Shown here: positions 12,468 through 48,975 of the stretch, piece by piece
Layout: every line of letters starts with the position of its first letter
Numbering within the stretch: position 1 is the first letter of the stretch
Assembly: GCA_013396655.1 (NCBI GenBank)
Contig: WBMV01001018.1
Coordinates: 3,919,650-3,983,649, forward strand
DNA length: 64,000 bases
Reading direction: 5' to 3'
Source: Campylorhamphus procurvoides
Taxonomy: Eukaryota; Chordata; Aves; Passeriformes; Dendrocolaptidae
The notes under the pieces: model-generated
The model's input: the letters and a program-made list of their open reading frames with translations, nothing else
What the model was told of the DNA's origin: nothing
Databases searched by the model: none
Program-made: the position numbers and the translations under genes

Positions 12468-12960
12468 TTAACTTTCCTGTGGAGTTACCACCACTCTGCA
12501 ACATCAACTGAATTAACACATCCTATTCCAATTATTAACTTGGGGTATCTATTTTATACTACTAAAAGAGTTGGAAGCCCAAGTAACTGATGTAAAACAA
12601 TGTGAAATATAATCAAGGGGTTTTTAGAGGTTGAAAAAATATCGGAAGCTTTATAAAATAAAGTAAAAAAGCCCCAAGAGAATATTGAAAAATCCAAACT
12701 GTGTGTTAGTAACTAAAGACAGATGTAAGGGGGGAAATAATGAAATATGGAGATGGCACAAGTAAAACAGGGCCATTTCACTGATGTTTGAAACAGAAAA
12801 CAGACCCCCCAAAAAACCACATTAAGGAATTAACAGTAGCTCTTGTTCAGTGTCTTAAACCAAACAAGGAAAACAGCCCTATTTGTGATTAGAGGTATCA
12901 GTGACCAACATTCCAACCCTTCACAGGTATCTCACAGCTGCACTTGCAGAGCAGGTCGTT

Positions 12961-13281
12961 CCCAAATTTAGGGGGGTTTCCCTCACTCTCCCCAGTTTGG
13001 GGGGGTCTCTCCCCGGTCTGGAGGGTCTCTCTCCAGTTTGCCGGGTCTCTCCCCAGTTTGGAGGGTCTCTCCCCAGTTTGGGGGGTCTCCCCATTTTGGG
13101 GGTCTCTCCCCAGTCTGGAGGGTCTCTCCCCAGTTTGGGGGTCTCTCCCCAGTTTGCAGGGCCTCTCCCCAGTTTGAGGGGTCTCTCCCCAATTTGCCGG
13201 GTCTCTCCCTAGTTTGTGGGGTCTCTCCCCATTCAGGGGGTCTCTCCCCAGTTTGTGGGGTCTCTCCCCAGTTTGGGAGGG
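12961..13281. repeat. 21-bp minisatellite (GGGTCTCTCCCCAGTTTG-type unit)
   Basis: About fifteen imperfect units of roughly 21 bases with the core GGGTCTCTCCCCAGTTTG. Variation is mostly in the two to four bases before the G run. The period is a multiple of three and the unit lacks stops, so several frames stay open on both strands and give repetitive heptapeptides; none resembles a protein. The array sits immediately inside the probable first intron of RNF14, next to an assembly gap. Confidence 0.9.
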
Positions 13282-13286
13282 GTTAC

Positions 13287-13372
13287 CTTCAGCGTGTCAG
13301 CAGCACCAGCAGAGGGGCCGAGGGGCCTCCCCAAAACCATCCCCGGCCTCTTCGACGACGCTGCGGGAGGAA
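13287..13372 (-). promoter_or_regulatory. RNF14: Probable RNF14 non-coding first exon and CpG-island promoter (cut by gap)
   Basis: On the minus strand the sequence GCTGAAG is followed by GTAACC (donor at 13286/13285), preceded by GC-rich, CpG-containing sequence that continues into the gap at 13373. This is the expected place for RNF14's untranslated exon 1, about 0.8 kb upstream of the ATG exon. A candidate acceptor for the ATG exon is the CAG just before 12476. No transcript evidence is available, and the promoter itself is probably hidden in the gap. Confidence 0.45.
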
Positions 13373-13598
13373 NNNNNNNNNNNNNNNNNNNNNNNNNNNN
13401 NNNNNNNNNNNNNNNNNNNNNNNNNNNNNNNNNNNNNNNNNNNNNNNNNNNNNNNNNNNNNNNNNNNNNNNNNNNNNNNNNNNNNNNNNNNNNNNNNNNN
13501 NNNNNNNNNNNNNNNNNNNNNNNNNNNNNNNNNNNNNNNNNNNNNNNNNNNNNNNNNNNNNNNNNNNNNNNNNNNNNNNNNNNNNNNNNNNNNNNNNN
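13373..13598. other. Assembly gap (226 N)
   Basis: A run of unknown bases inside a GC-rich, repeat-rich block. Reading frames drawn through it are meaningless. Confidence 0.99.
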
Positions 13599-13698
13599 AA
13601 TCGGGGATTATCCATGGGTCTGACCGGGATCTGGGGGTATTCCTGGGGCTCACAGGGAGCTGGGGATATCCTTGGGCCGGACCGGGAACCGGGGACGT

Positions 13699-13748
13699 CC
13701 CGGGGCACCCCGTGCTGGGCCGGCCGGCCCAGCACGGGGTGCCCCGGG
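13699..13748. repeat. Perfect 50-bp inverted repeat (no spacer)
   Basis: The 25 bases ending in the central CCGG/CCGG junction (13723/13724) are the exact reverse complement of the next 25. Arms run from CCCGGGGCACCCCG to CGGGGTGCCCCGGG. An ambiguous base (n) follows directly at 13749. It is GC-rich and adjacent to a gap, so it may be a real hairpin or a fold-back assembly join. Confidence 0.95.
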
Positions 13749-13749
13749 N

Positions 13750-14106
13750 TCAGGTATTCCTTGATAAAGGGGTGACAGATTTAGTGATTTGACAGATTCC
13801 CTATAATAATTCAGGTATTCCTTGATAAAGGGGTGACAAGGGGAATTTTAGGATTTAGTGATTTGACAGATTCCCTGTCATAAATCGGGTATTCCTTGGT
13901 AAAGTGGTAATAAGGAGAATTTTAGTATTTAATGATTTGACAGATTCCCTATCACAATTCAGGTATTCCTTGACAAAGGCGTGACAAAGAGAGATTTAGG
14001 ATTTAGTGATTTGACAGATTCCCTATCATAATTCAGGTACTCCTTGATAAAGAGGTAACAAGGGGAATTTTAGGATTTAGTGATTTGACAGGATTCCCTA
14101 TCATAA
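13750..14106. repeat. 74-bp tandem repeat, about 4.8 units
   Basis: Units begin at 13750 (shortened, 61 bases), 13811, 13885, 13959 and 14033; the later four are about 74 bases each. Each carries TCAGGTATTCCTTGATAAAG near its start and GATTTGACAGATTCCCTAT near its end. It is AT-rich, in sharp contrast to the palindrome and gap flanks. It matches no repeat family that I know. Confidence 0.9.
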
Positions 14107-14694
14107 TGTGAGAAAAATCTCTTCTATTCAATTTAGTGAAGATACAAATATCTCTGAGATAAAGTTTAGCAGAAAAAAGAATATGTTATGGTTGCTATCA
14201 GTACCTGGCCTTGAGGCTACTAAAATAGAATGGACACAACATAAAACTAAGATAAATCAGGAGATATGTCAAGAAAATAAGATAATTATAGGAGTTTGCT
14301 AATTAGATTGGTTCAAATTGACAGCAGAACTGGTTTAAGTTACTTTTTGAGCCAAGTTGAAAAGGATACAGCGAGGAACACCCACGATCTTCATCCCCAA
14401 GACCCCAGCCCAGGAAAAATGGAAACCAATGCACAAACTCAGATGGGAGGAGCGCAGGGCAGAGAAAAAAATTACTTCTTGGAACTGATTAGAATAAACC
14501 TGCCTTTTCTAAGAAAATAACACCTATGTGTAAAGAAATAATGAATATGCATGTTGTAACTGCATTTAAACAAACCTGTGAGCACAGACAGGTGTGCATG
14601 TCTTTGGTGGACTAATCCCCCACACACCCAGTGCTGAATAAATGTACCTCCCTACAACTACCTGGCTGGGGGGTCTTTTCCACATGTCACTTCA
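14107..14694 (+). mobile_element. Candidate endogenous retrovirus LTR or LTR-like relic
   Basis: The segment starts TGTGAGAAAA right after the tandem repeat and ends CACTTCA. It has an AATAAA at 14637-14642 followed by a short pyrimidine-rich tail (CTGGGGGGTCTTTTCC), which resembles the R-U5 end of an avian retroviral LTR (TG...CA form). I see no target-site duplication, primer-binding site, or gag/pol sequence. The left boundary is a guess, and it could be ordinary intergenic sequence. Confidence 0.35.
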
Positions 14695-14744
14695 CCCACC
14701 CCGACACCACTCTCTCTCCATCGGAATCAACAGCTGGAGAAGGT

Positions 14745-15720
14745 GATCCAGTAGAATCCAGTGCATTTATTTCTTGCAATATCTGAATGGGTGTTTTTTT
14801 CAGCTTTGGATTTTAACACATACAAATTAAAGTTTGCAAGTTTAATAACAATCAGTACTAGAAGCAAATCATTGTATAAAGCTCATAGAAAAAAAAAAAC
14901 AAACGCCAAATCCGTCAGGTCTTGGTTTTCCTGAAAAAAAAAACCCAAACCAAAAAACCAAGCATTCCAAATGAAGGCCTCATGGAAGCAAGCATATCCC
15001 TGCCAGAAAAAAATTAGGAACAAGTCAGAATCAACTATCAGCATAGGCAGCTGAAATACAAGTATTCACTCTTTCTACAAGCAGCTAATTTAACTAGAGA
15101 CGAAGAGTTAACAGGGCCTAATTAGCTGGGGAGTTTGCCAGAAACCCACTTGCATGTCCAGGAGCACACTCAGTCTTAACCAGTCTGGGCTAACAAATAA
15201 AGGTGCTGATGAACCATCCCCTGCTCTGCAAACCTCCTATAACCATCAACTGTTCCAGTGCAAATCAGAGTGAGTCCAGAGCAGGCATTAACACTAAAAC
15301 AAGGGCAATGGAAGACTCTGCCTTGGGCTCTCCCCTTCCCTCCCTGCAGTTCCAGCTGCTGCAATCCCCAGGGAAAGGGAAGAGCACCGTGAACATCAGA
15401 CCTCATGTATTGTTGTCTCTGTCCTTCAAAGGAAGATTGACTTATCCTGGACATTAAAAATGGAGGAGCAGCTTATGGCTGTTCCTATAGGCCTAATTAA
15501 ACTACCAAAACTTCTAAATACAATCAATAATGGCAAACACTGCTGAGCTGAGCGAGTCCTTCGCTACCTCTGTGTCCTGACCTGCTGCCCTGCCCAAACC
15601 TCTCCAAGAGTAACCAAGAGCACTGTGGGATTCGCTTGCTTCAGTTTGGATTCAGAACATACGAAGTTGACAACTTAAAGCTTTATTGTAGTTTGCAATA
15701 ATATAAACAAGTGCTGAAAT
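14745..15720 (-). other. HSPA4: HSPA4 3' UTR
   Basis: Minus-strand AATAAA signals occur at the complement of 15682-15687, only about 34 bases after the stop codon, and at the complement of 14766-14771. The distal one gives a 3' UTR near 0.95 kb, closer to what is usual for this gene. The proximal one would give a very short alternative. No other gene fits this stretch. Confidence 0.5.
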
Positions 15721-31648
<15,928 letters not shown>

Positions 31649-31894
31649 TCACGGTTTGGCAGCGCTGTGGAGGGTGTTGTGTCGTCTCCCTCTGTGTCAG
31701 AGGATGTTGGTGCCACGGAAAAGGCGTGTAGCGAAAAGTTTTCCCGCCCTCGTGATGTGATGAGGGTGATAGGTGGGTGGAAACAGGCTCTCCGTGAGAT
31801 TTAATAATAAAAATAAATTTACATTTGTTAGAAGCGCAGTTTTTGCAGAAAAGGCCTGAAGCACGTCCTGAGTAATTGTCTTTTGCTGTCGAGG

Positions 31895-31993
31895 TAAGTG
31901 TCCAAGGGCAGGCTGGACCGGGCCTGGGTGGAAGGTGCCCAGGGCTGGGGAGCTTTAAGGCCCCTTCCAACCCAAACCATTCTGGGATCCTCC
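31895..31993 (+). mobile_element. CR1 LINE 3' end
   Basis: 'gtccaagggcaggctggac', 'gagctttaaggccccttcc' and 'ccaaaccattctgggatcc' give the CR1 terminus, just upstream of the HSPA4 promoter. Confidence 0.75.
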
Positions 31994-31999
31994 GTTCCC

Positions 32000-34900
32000 A
32001 TTTTTCCTGAATTGCAGAAGAAAACCCAGGGCTGGGTTCATAGTTTTATAGTTTGAAAATGTGGGGAAAAGACATTGTGGTTCCAACCATGCAGCTTCAA
32101 CTGTGCTGCCAATAAGATTCGGCACATGATTGCTTTATATCCAGTGGGACTTAGAGTCGGCCTGTAATCACATCAAAGTTTAATATTGTTATATCTCACT
32201 GGGCCATTCTCACTGTATTTGGATGTGTGTAGCTGCATCGTGTTTTCCAGGGCAGCGTTTGGCCAACAAGTGCTTTGTGGGTGTGCTGGACAAAAGTCCT
32301 TTTAGGGATCAGGAATTTCTAAAAAGCTAAATGAAAAAGAGGAAAAAAAATTCCCTAGAATTTCCAGCACATTCCATGGTCCCAGGGATGGTGAGAGAAA
32401 GGGACACCCAGCAGTGGTGCTGCTCCCCCTGGCAGAGTGCAGGTCAGGGGTGGTTCTACCAAGGGGAACATTTTGGGATGAAAGCACAAGAGACTGGTCG
32501 ATTCATCCTAACCCAAACCTAATGCTGAGACTTACATCCATGGATTTGGTGCAATGGAATGCTTGGGAATGCTTTAAACTCTGAGATAAAACACGCCAAA
32601 AATACGTCAGTGCAGTGTGTTACAAACAGTACGTTACCAAGTTCCCAGCACTGTATTTACATCGCTGCTCCTTGTTTTAGTGACACAGAAAACACGTGGC
32701 GGAGAAATTCAATATTCCAGGCAGGAAGGACTCTTGCCCCGGGGCTGGTCTGGCAGCTGCGGGTGGGCTGGGAATTGCATCACGGTGCTAATGACAGAAT
32801 ATTAATGAAGCGTTTGACCTCGGGCGTCCTTGAGCACAGGGCAGGGTGCCAAGGAACCGAACTGGCCGCTGCTCCATATGGGAATATTGTACAACCCACA
32901 GTACCAGGAACCCAGTTTCCTCTTATACTTTTTACTTTCCTTTTGAAAAGTAGAGACAGGGATCAGAGCCTGGTGTCAGAGGCGATCTCTGTCGGAGTGC
33001 CCTGATGTGACCGCTCACCCCGGGCTGGGACACAGCCCTGGGACTTTGCCAGAGATACTGCCTGTGGGGACAGAAGGGAGCTGAGGGAGAGCCCACAGTT
33101 CTGGTCACCACATACAGCTCCCAGCCAGGCGAAAAAGAAAAAAATTGACCCCAAACCTGAGGTGTTGTGATGTAGTCATCAAAATTAAACAGATTCCACG
33201 ATTCTCCCCACTCTATTTTCTGAATGTTTTTTCTTGTAAGAAGTGAGACTTCTAGTGTACAAAACATGAACAGACTGTTGTAACTATTTTTAAGAAATAA
33301 TTAGGATTTGATGACAGCTGAAAGACAAAACAGCTTATCCTGAACTTCTGTAATATATATTCTTTAATAAGCTTTATTTTTAATTCCCTGGTGAAGAGTG
33401 ATTTGCAGAGAGAGACCAACTGTGAATGGAACAGCAAAATACTGCTGGGGTAACTCAGCTTAGAGAATGTATTCAAACTGTAATGATAATGTGGCCCAAA
33501 ACTCATGGCTATTTTTAAAAGAAGGAATAAGTTGCTGGTGATATATGTGACACCGTCCTACTGCTCAGAGCTGCAAAGGGGTGTCCTGTTGCCTGGCAGG
33601 TGACCCTCAGAATAAAAAGTGGGGAAAAGACTGATACTAATTTGTGTGCTCTGAGTGATTTTGTCTGTTCTTCAGAGTATCCACATCATGCTTATTTCAG
33701 TGCTTTAACCTGTGCCTTGGTTAGTCCTGATCTCAGTCTGTAGCCCCAAGACTTTCCCAAAACTTATTCCTCCAGGGAGCTTCACAAATAAATCCTTGCC
33801 TGGCACATTTCACATCCTCTTTTATGATCTCTAAGCAAAACACATATATGATTTCAGTGCCTGCACGCTGCAAATCTGCCACCACGGTGTCTCCCAGTGT
33901 TCTCCCAGCACGTCCAGCCTCAGTTTACAGTTCAGCACAACTCCAAGTCAGTCTTGCAATTCATTAACAAATGGCCAAACACAACCATGAATATGGGCTT
34001 AAAATAATCCCCGGCTGGGGTCTGTCACAGGCTATTCTTTGGGCTACTGAAAATAGCCCTTACACGTCACCCACTGTATGGTTCATTGGCTATTCTGGGA
34101 TATTCAAATAGCAATTGGCTTTGTGAGGGAGGGAAACAGCGTTCAATGTGGATGAGCCTAAGCATTTAGATGGGTTTATGTGAAATGATTCCCACATAAC
34201 CGGAAGCAGCAGCAAGTACCTTGTGGGTAACTTTGAGCTCTGTCATCCCAAAGCATACAGATCCTAACAGAGGCAGGATTGAGGCCACAGTCTGTCCTTG
34301 CCATGCCCTTTTCTATGGGGCCGGTGCTCGTGCTGCTCATGAATCGAGAGCTGGGGCCATGAGCCCACCTCAGGTGGGCGAAAGGCTGTGGATAGGAGCT
34401 CAGCCCTGATTGTCTCCATCCAGACTATCCACAAGCCTCCTAAAAGTCAGAATTTTGTGTGCTGTGCACACACATGTGCTGTGGGTGACAGCCTTCCCCT
34501 CTTACCCCATTTGCATTGGGAGTGCTGCCCCATCCCACACCCTCTGCCTGCTGCTGAGGCTCCTTTGAATGCACCAGGCTACTGGCGCTCTGCCCGGGCA
34601 TGGAAAACATCGGAATTTGTGCTGGATCCACATCATCCATTCCAGTGACACAGTTAGTGATGTGAGCTTCCACAAACTGCACACGCAGGTGACGTCCCTG
34701 CTACGTTGATGTGCTTTACTCTCTGCTGGGAGACATTTGGGATCTGGTGACATGGGGATGTGCTCAGTGTTTGCCAAATGTGAGCTGAGGATCCAAAAAT
34801 AGGGCAGAGCTTTGTAGGCTGGAGCAGGGAACAGTCCCCAGCAGGCACCGGCTGAGGGCACAGCCAGGATAACAGTCCCATAGGAATGCTCCCCCCTCTT

Positions 34901-37020
34901 GGACAGGGGTGTTTGTCCCAACTTCACAGCTCATCAATTTATTAATTTAAATGCATTCTAATAACAAAGCCTGGTTTTAACTTTCAAAAGGAGTTGTGGT
35001 TGAGTGACCACACAGCTTACAGATTTTTGGGGTGCATTATCCCTTTCAATGTACTTTTACAACAGCTGACCTGATGAAGCCTAGTCTGATTTGAGGCTCG
35101 AGAAGGTTCCTTCATGTGAACACCAAAAAATGGTTCAAACTGGTTCTGTCCTTTTGCTTTCAGCTGTGCCATCCTCTAACTGTCTGTTTATATGGTGGAT
35201 GCCAACAGGGTCTGGAATTATGCAAGCCTGGAATTTTAATGTGTAGAGCTGGGTCTGCTCTTAGTTACTGATACAAACATTGAGTGTCTGCATTTATTTT
35301 ACTAGAACAGACCTACATCTACACTGGTATTAACTTAGATATATTACAAACATTTTTATTTTTGCCAGATCTTCCTTTATCTGTCAAGTAATTGAAACAA
35401 ATTGCTTTTGTGACTGCTGGAAGAGGAGACCCTTTTCACCACACAGATATCATGTCAGCAATGAACACATGAATAGTGTGTTCAGCAATTTATGCTGCAA
35501 GGAAAATATAGAGAAGAGGGAATGAGGGAACCCATCTCACTTGGGAAGTTAAGAGACAGAAAAGCATAAAGATTTTGAGCTTGTGTTGCTTTAATTTATA
35601 CCTAGAAAGGGATTCCCATATTTCTGCTTCTCATAAGCGAGTAACCTGAAATACCCAAACAGATGGGATCTCACCTGGGGTTCCCTCCCCTGATGTTCTA
35701 AAACATGCTGTGATGAAGCTGGTCCCTGAAATCACCATCACAACTTGGGGAAGCCATCACAGGAATGGTGTCCAGGCCACACTCCAGTGGGAAGTGGGAG
35801 TTCTGCTCAGGGCCCAGCAGGGACCGTGTCCATGCCCAGGTTCACTGCAGCAGGTGCTCATTTCACGTGCCTCTTCTGGGTTTGCTTTGTGGTGAAGCGA
35901 AACATTGGGATTTTCATCTTTTTATGTTGGCTGGTTTTTAAGGAGAGCTCTGTAGGTGAGATGTTATCTTCCACTAGGCCAATCAGTGTTTGGAAAAGGT
36001 AGAAAAGCTTTGAGAAAACCCTCTTTTGAATATTTTCAGCATCAGATTCAGTAACCCCAGCTGGATTCAGCCCTATATGGAACACCCAGCAGCCCAGAGC
36101 TGTTCCAGACTTCCCAGTACCCCTTTTCCTTGGGTCCTGATGTGCAGCTCCACTGCCCCCAACACCCTGCCCTGCTCCTGGGTTTCCCTCTGGAGCTGTC
36201 CTACAGGTGTGACATTGTGTCTTGGGAAATACTAGGTTCTTATCTGGAAATTCAAACTCCAAGTGCCCTGGCAGGAGAATTGCATTGGGAAAAGCTTTAA
36301 TAGAGGCATAAAATGTGTTTTGGTAATATCGTTCCTTAGAGATATTTTATTTGATACTTTCTCATCTCTTATGTAGTGCCTGTATGGTAATTTTATTATT
36401 TATTTTAAGTATTAATTATATTAATGTTCAACTTGAATTTCAACTTGACAAATTTGTAACAGTTCATTTATTTCACTCAGTGCCGTTTATTGCCTCTCAC
36501 TTGTGCCTGTGACAGGCTAGTTCTGAATTAGTACTGAAAATGGTGGGACATAAAGTACCCCCAGGATACTAATAAGATATAAAGTACTTCCAGAGTACTA
36601 ACAGGAGCAGTAATCACAATTCAACACTAGAAAATGCTTTCTCGATGATTTTTTTCTCAAAAATTAAGATATCATGTTAAAACTGATCCCGTGAGAGAAC
36701 AATGAGTTTTGACAAAGCCAATACATGAAGCCACATTCCCTGTGACTCTTCCTTGGCTGCCCTGCTCGTTCCAGCTGGCACAGATTCCTGAGGAGCTGCC
36801 TGCCAGGTGACAGAAAGCTCCTGCTGCTCCTCCTGTTCTTTTCGGTGCCAAAATCTCTCCTGCCCTGCCAGAGACAGGAGGGGATGATGTGGGAGCCAGA
36901 AGTGCTGCTGCTGGAATAGCTGGTGGGTGGAAGAAAGATTTGCCTTACAATTCCCGGATCCATCTGAACTGTATTTCCTTACAACCCAGTCTGGGATGGG
37001 TTTTGTTGACACAAGTGTGA
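32000..37020. other. Intergenic, upstream of HSPA4 and ZCCHC10
   Basis: About 5 kb between the two divergent genes. I recognise no exon, RNA gene or tandem array. The predicted frames are unspliced and unrelated to any family I know. Distal regulatory sequence is possible but cannot be shown. Confidence 0.55.
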
Positions 37021-37112
37021 CATAGTGGGATTTTTGGGATTGTCCCGTGCAGGGCCAGGAGTTGGACTCAGTGGTCCTTGTGAGTCCAGCTTGGGATATT
37101 CCATGATTTATT
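37020..37112 (+). mobile_element. CR1 LINE 3' end
   Basis: 'ggccaggagttggactcagt', 'ggtccttgtgagtccagctt' and 'gggatattccatgattta' match the terminal part of a CR1 subfamily in + orientation. Confidence 0.75.
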
Positions 37113-37352
37113 GCGTCCTCAGGCCCTGAGGATGTTTAATAGATCATCGAGCCAGGGTTCTGCACCTGTGTCCAAACTGACCTTCTCAATTAAACTGAGA
37201 TTTCTTTTTTTGTCAGTGTGGGGTAAAAATCTGACCTATTAAAAATTGACACGTTAGTAAATGTTTGCAACTTTTTAGGAGGGATGATGGTGAATGGAGG
37301 GGACAGCGGGGGACCTGGGAGAGGGGAGAGCATGGGGCTGAGTGGGAAGGAT

Positions 37353-37681
37353 TGGGACAGGGACAGGGATAGGGATGGGGACAGGGACAGGGATAGGGAT
37401 GGGGACAGGGACAGGGATAGGGAAAGGAAAAGGGACAGGGGAAGGAATTGGGACAGGGACACCAACCAGAGACAGGGACAGGGATCAGAATAGGAGCAGG
37501 AACTAGGAAAGGACAGGGACAGGGATCAGGACAGGGACCAGAACAGGGACAAGGATTAGGGCAGGGACAGGGATCGAGACAGGGACCAGAACAGGGACAG
37601 GGATCGGAACAGGGATAGGGACAGGGACGGGGATCAGGACAGGAATCAGGACAGGGACAAGGATCGGGACAGGGACAGGGA
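37353..37681. repeat. GGGACA/GGGATC hexamer array, G-quadruplex-capable
   Basis: About 330 bases of GGGAC/TA-type hexamers, with G-runs of three or more spaced by about three bases on the + strand. It ends at an ambiguous base (37682) where the ZCCHC10 CpG island begins. Stop-free or proline/arginine/aspartate-rich frames across it come from the repeat and are not genes. Confidence 0.9.
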
Positions 37682-37852
37682 NGGAGCGCAGTCCCGCGGG
37701 CGCGGCCGCTCTGTCCGCCGGAGGACTCACTCTCTATGGCGGCCGCGCCGACCTCCCCGGGCGGTGGCGCGCGGCCCGTCCCGGCATGCCCCGCGCCCGC
37801 CACGCTTCCCGGCACGCCCCGCGGCGCCCCCACTTCCGTCCCGGGCGCTAAG

Positions 37853-47532
<9,680 letters not shown>

Positions 47533-48975
47533 CCTGGGGTGGAGCAGGACTGGTGTGGAGGGAGTGACAACACTCCGAGGTGTCTGGAGCACAAGGTTGC
47601 CAAACAGTTCAATGGTCAACATTTCTACTGCTAAAACTTTCCTAAGTGTTTTGCATAGTTGTTCATAGGACATGGAAGGTATCAAATGGCTCGTGAGACT
47701 TACTGAAAGAGTATTTTTGTGGTTTATCCTTTTATGGAAGATTTTACTTTTTTAGTTCTAAAAAAATTCTATCATCAGATTTGTTTATATGAGCTAAGGT
47801 CCAGTAACCTGGATGTTTACATGCTGGAAAGCAAGAGCTTTTTATTGCAGATTATGCTGTGCATCATGTGCTGTTCCTCTGTTAATGACAGCTTCACTTC
47901 CATCGAGAAAATCCTTTAAACTGTTAAAAGCAGAAGTTTTACAGTGCTGCTGTGGAGCTCTGGCATTGTTGAACCTGAATGCACAATGTGTCACACACAG
48001 GGCCTTCCATCTCGCTGGTGACAAATGGATTCTGTGCTGCTGAGCTTGTGTTCTGATGGCTTTTCCTGATGCTTCCAGGTCAAGTCTTAACAGTAACATC
48101 AAATTTAACTAGTGTTGATTTGTTAACTGATCAATGTAGTGCTTGTCAAGCCCAGAGGCTTTGGGCTTTTCACTCCCTGTGTCCTTGGCTCATGTATTTG
48201 TAGTGTTTCCTGAGACACGGGATCTGTGTCAGAAAGCAGCAGTGCAGTGAATTAGGGCTGATGCTGCTTTGGAGTTTCATCCTTGTGCCTTTTTTTTGTA
48301 AATTAAATGTATCCCAGTGAGACAAGGGCTTGAGTGGGTGTTTTTCAGGACTTCATCAGCTTCCCATACAGAATATGGTCAGTAAACCAGAGAAATAGTA
48401 ACAAAACTGGGCACTGTTTTCAAGGAGATGGGAAAAGGGCTGATTCTCTGGATGCTCAGTAGGAAAAGCAGAAAAGAATATAAGCTCCCAAAGGAAAGTG
48501 TTCCCCTTTTGATAATTTTCCAAGAAGTGTGTGCAGTGCAGGATCAGCAGCCCGTGCTGTTGGGCACATGGTGAGTTACAGTCTGCAGTGGAATCAGTCA
48601 CTGTTTGTCTGTAACAGCATGTACATGTCTGAGAACTGCCATGGGAGAAGCAAAGTAGTGCAAAACCCCCCCAAACCCAAGAAAAAACAGAATCCAAACC
48701 CTGCAGAACAGGGATTGCTGGTCACAGATTGGGAGTTACTTGTTTCTTCTGGTGGATTGAAGCAGTTGGCATTAGTATTTTATTTTGTGATGCAGTCTCC
48801 TGAATTTCTTATTGTTGGAGTGCCCTTTTTGAGGAGGGTGCATCACATGTGGAAGAACTCTTAAATATCTTGGTTTAGGTAAAAGACAGTAACTAAACTA
48901 TTTTTTATATTTTTATGGGGAAAAGTAGTGTGTAGAATTACTTTGGAATAAACTGTACTTATTTAAATGTTTGGA
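47533..48975 (+). other. ZCCHC10: ZCCHC10 3' UTR
   Basis: An untranslated tail of about 1.4 kb after TAG, ending near AATAAA at 48947-48952. Further AATAAA hexamers at 49041-49046 and 49102-49107 could give slightly longer transcripts. The end is inferred from signals only. Confidence 0.5.

Noticed and set aside
12901..13792. Open frames of up to 245 codons with heptad-like repeats such as SPVWRVSPQFGG
   Set aside because: Product of a 21-bp minisatellite and of N bases translated as X; no start context, no homology recognised, same open property in other frames.
33545..33680. Possible second LTR end (AATAAA-like, tail ending GTTCTTCA)
   Set aside because: Only a short terminal resemblance; no TG start, repeat structure or flanking duplication could be seen.
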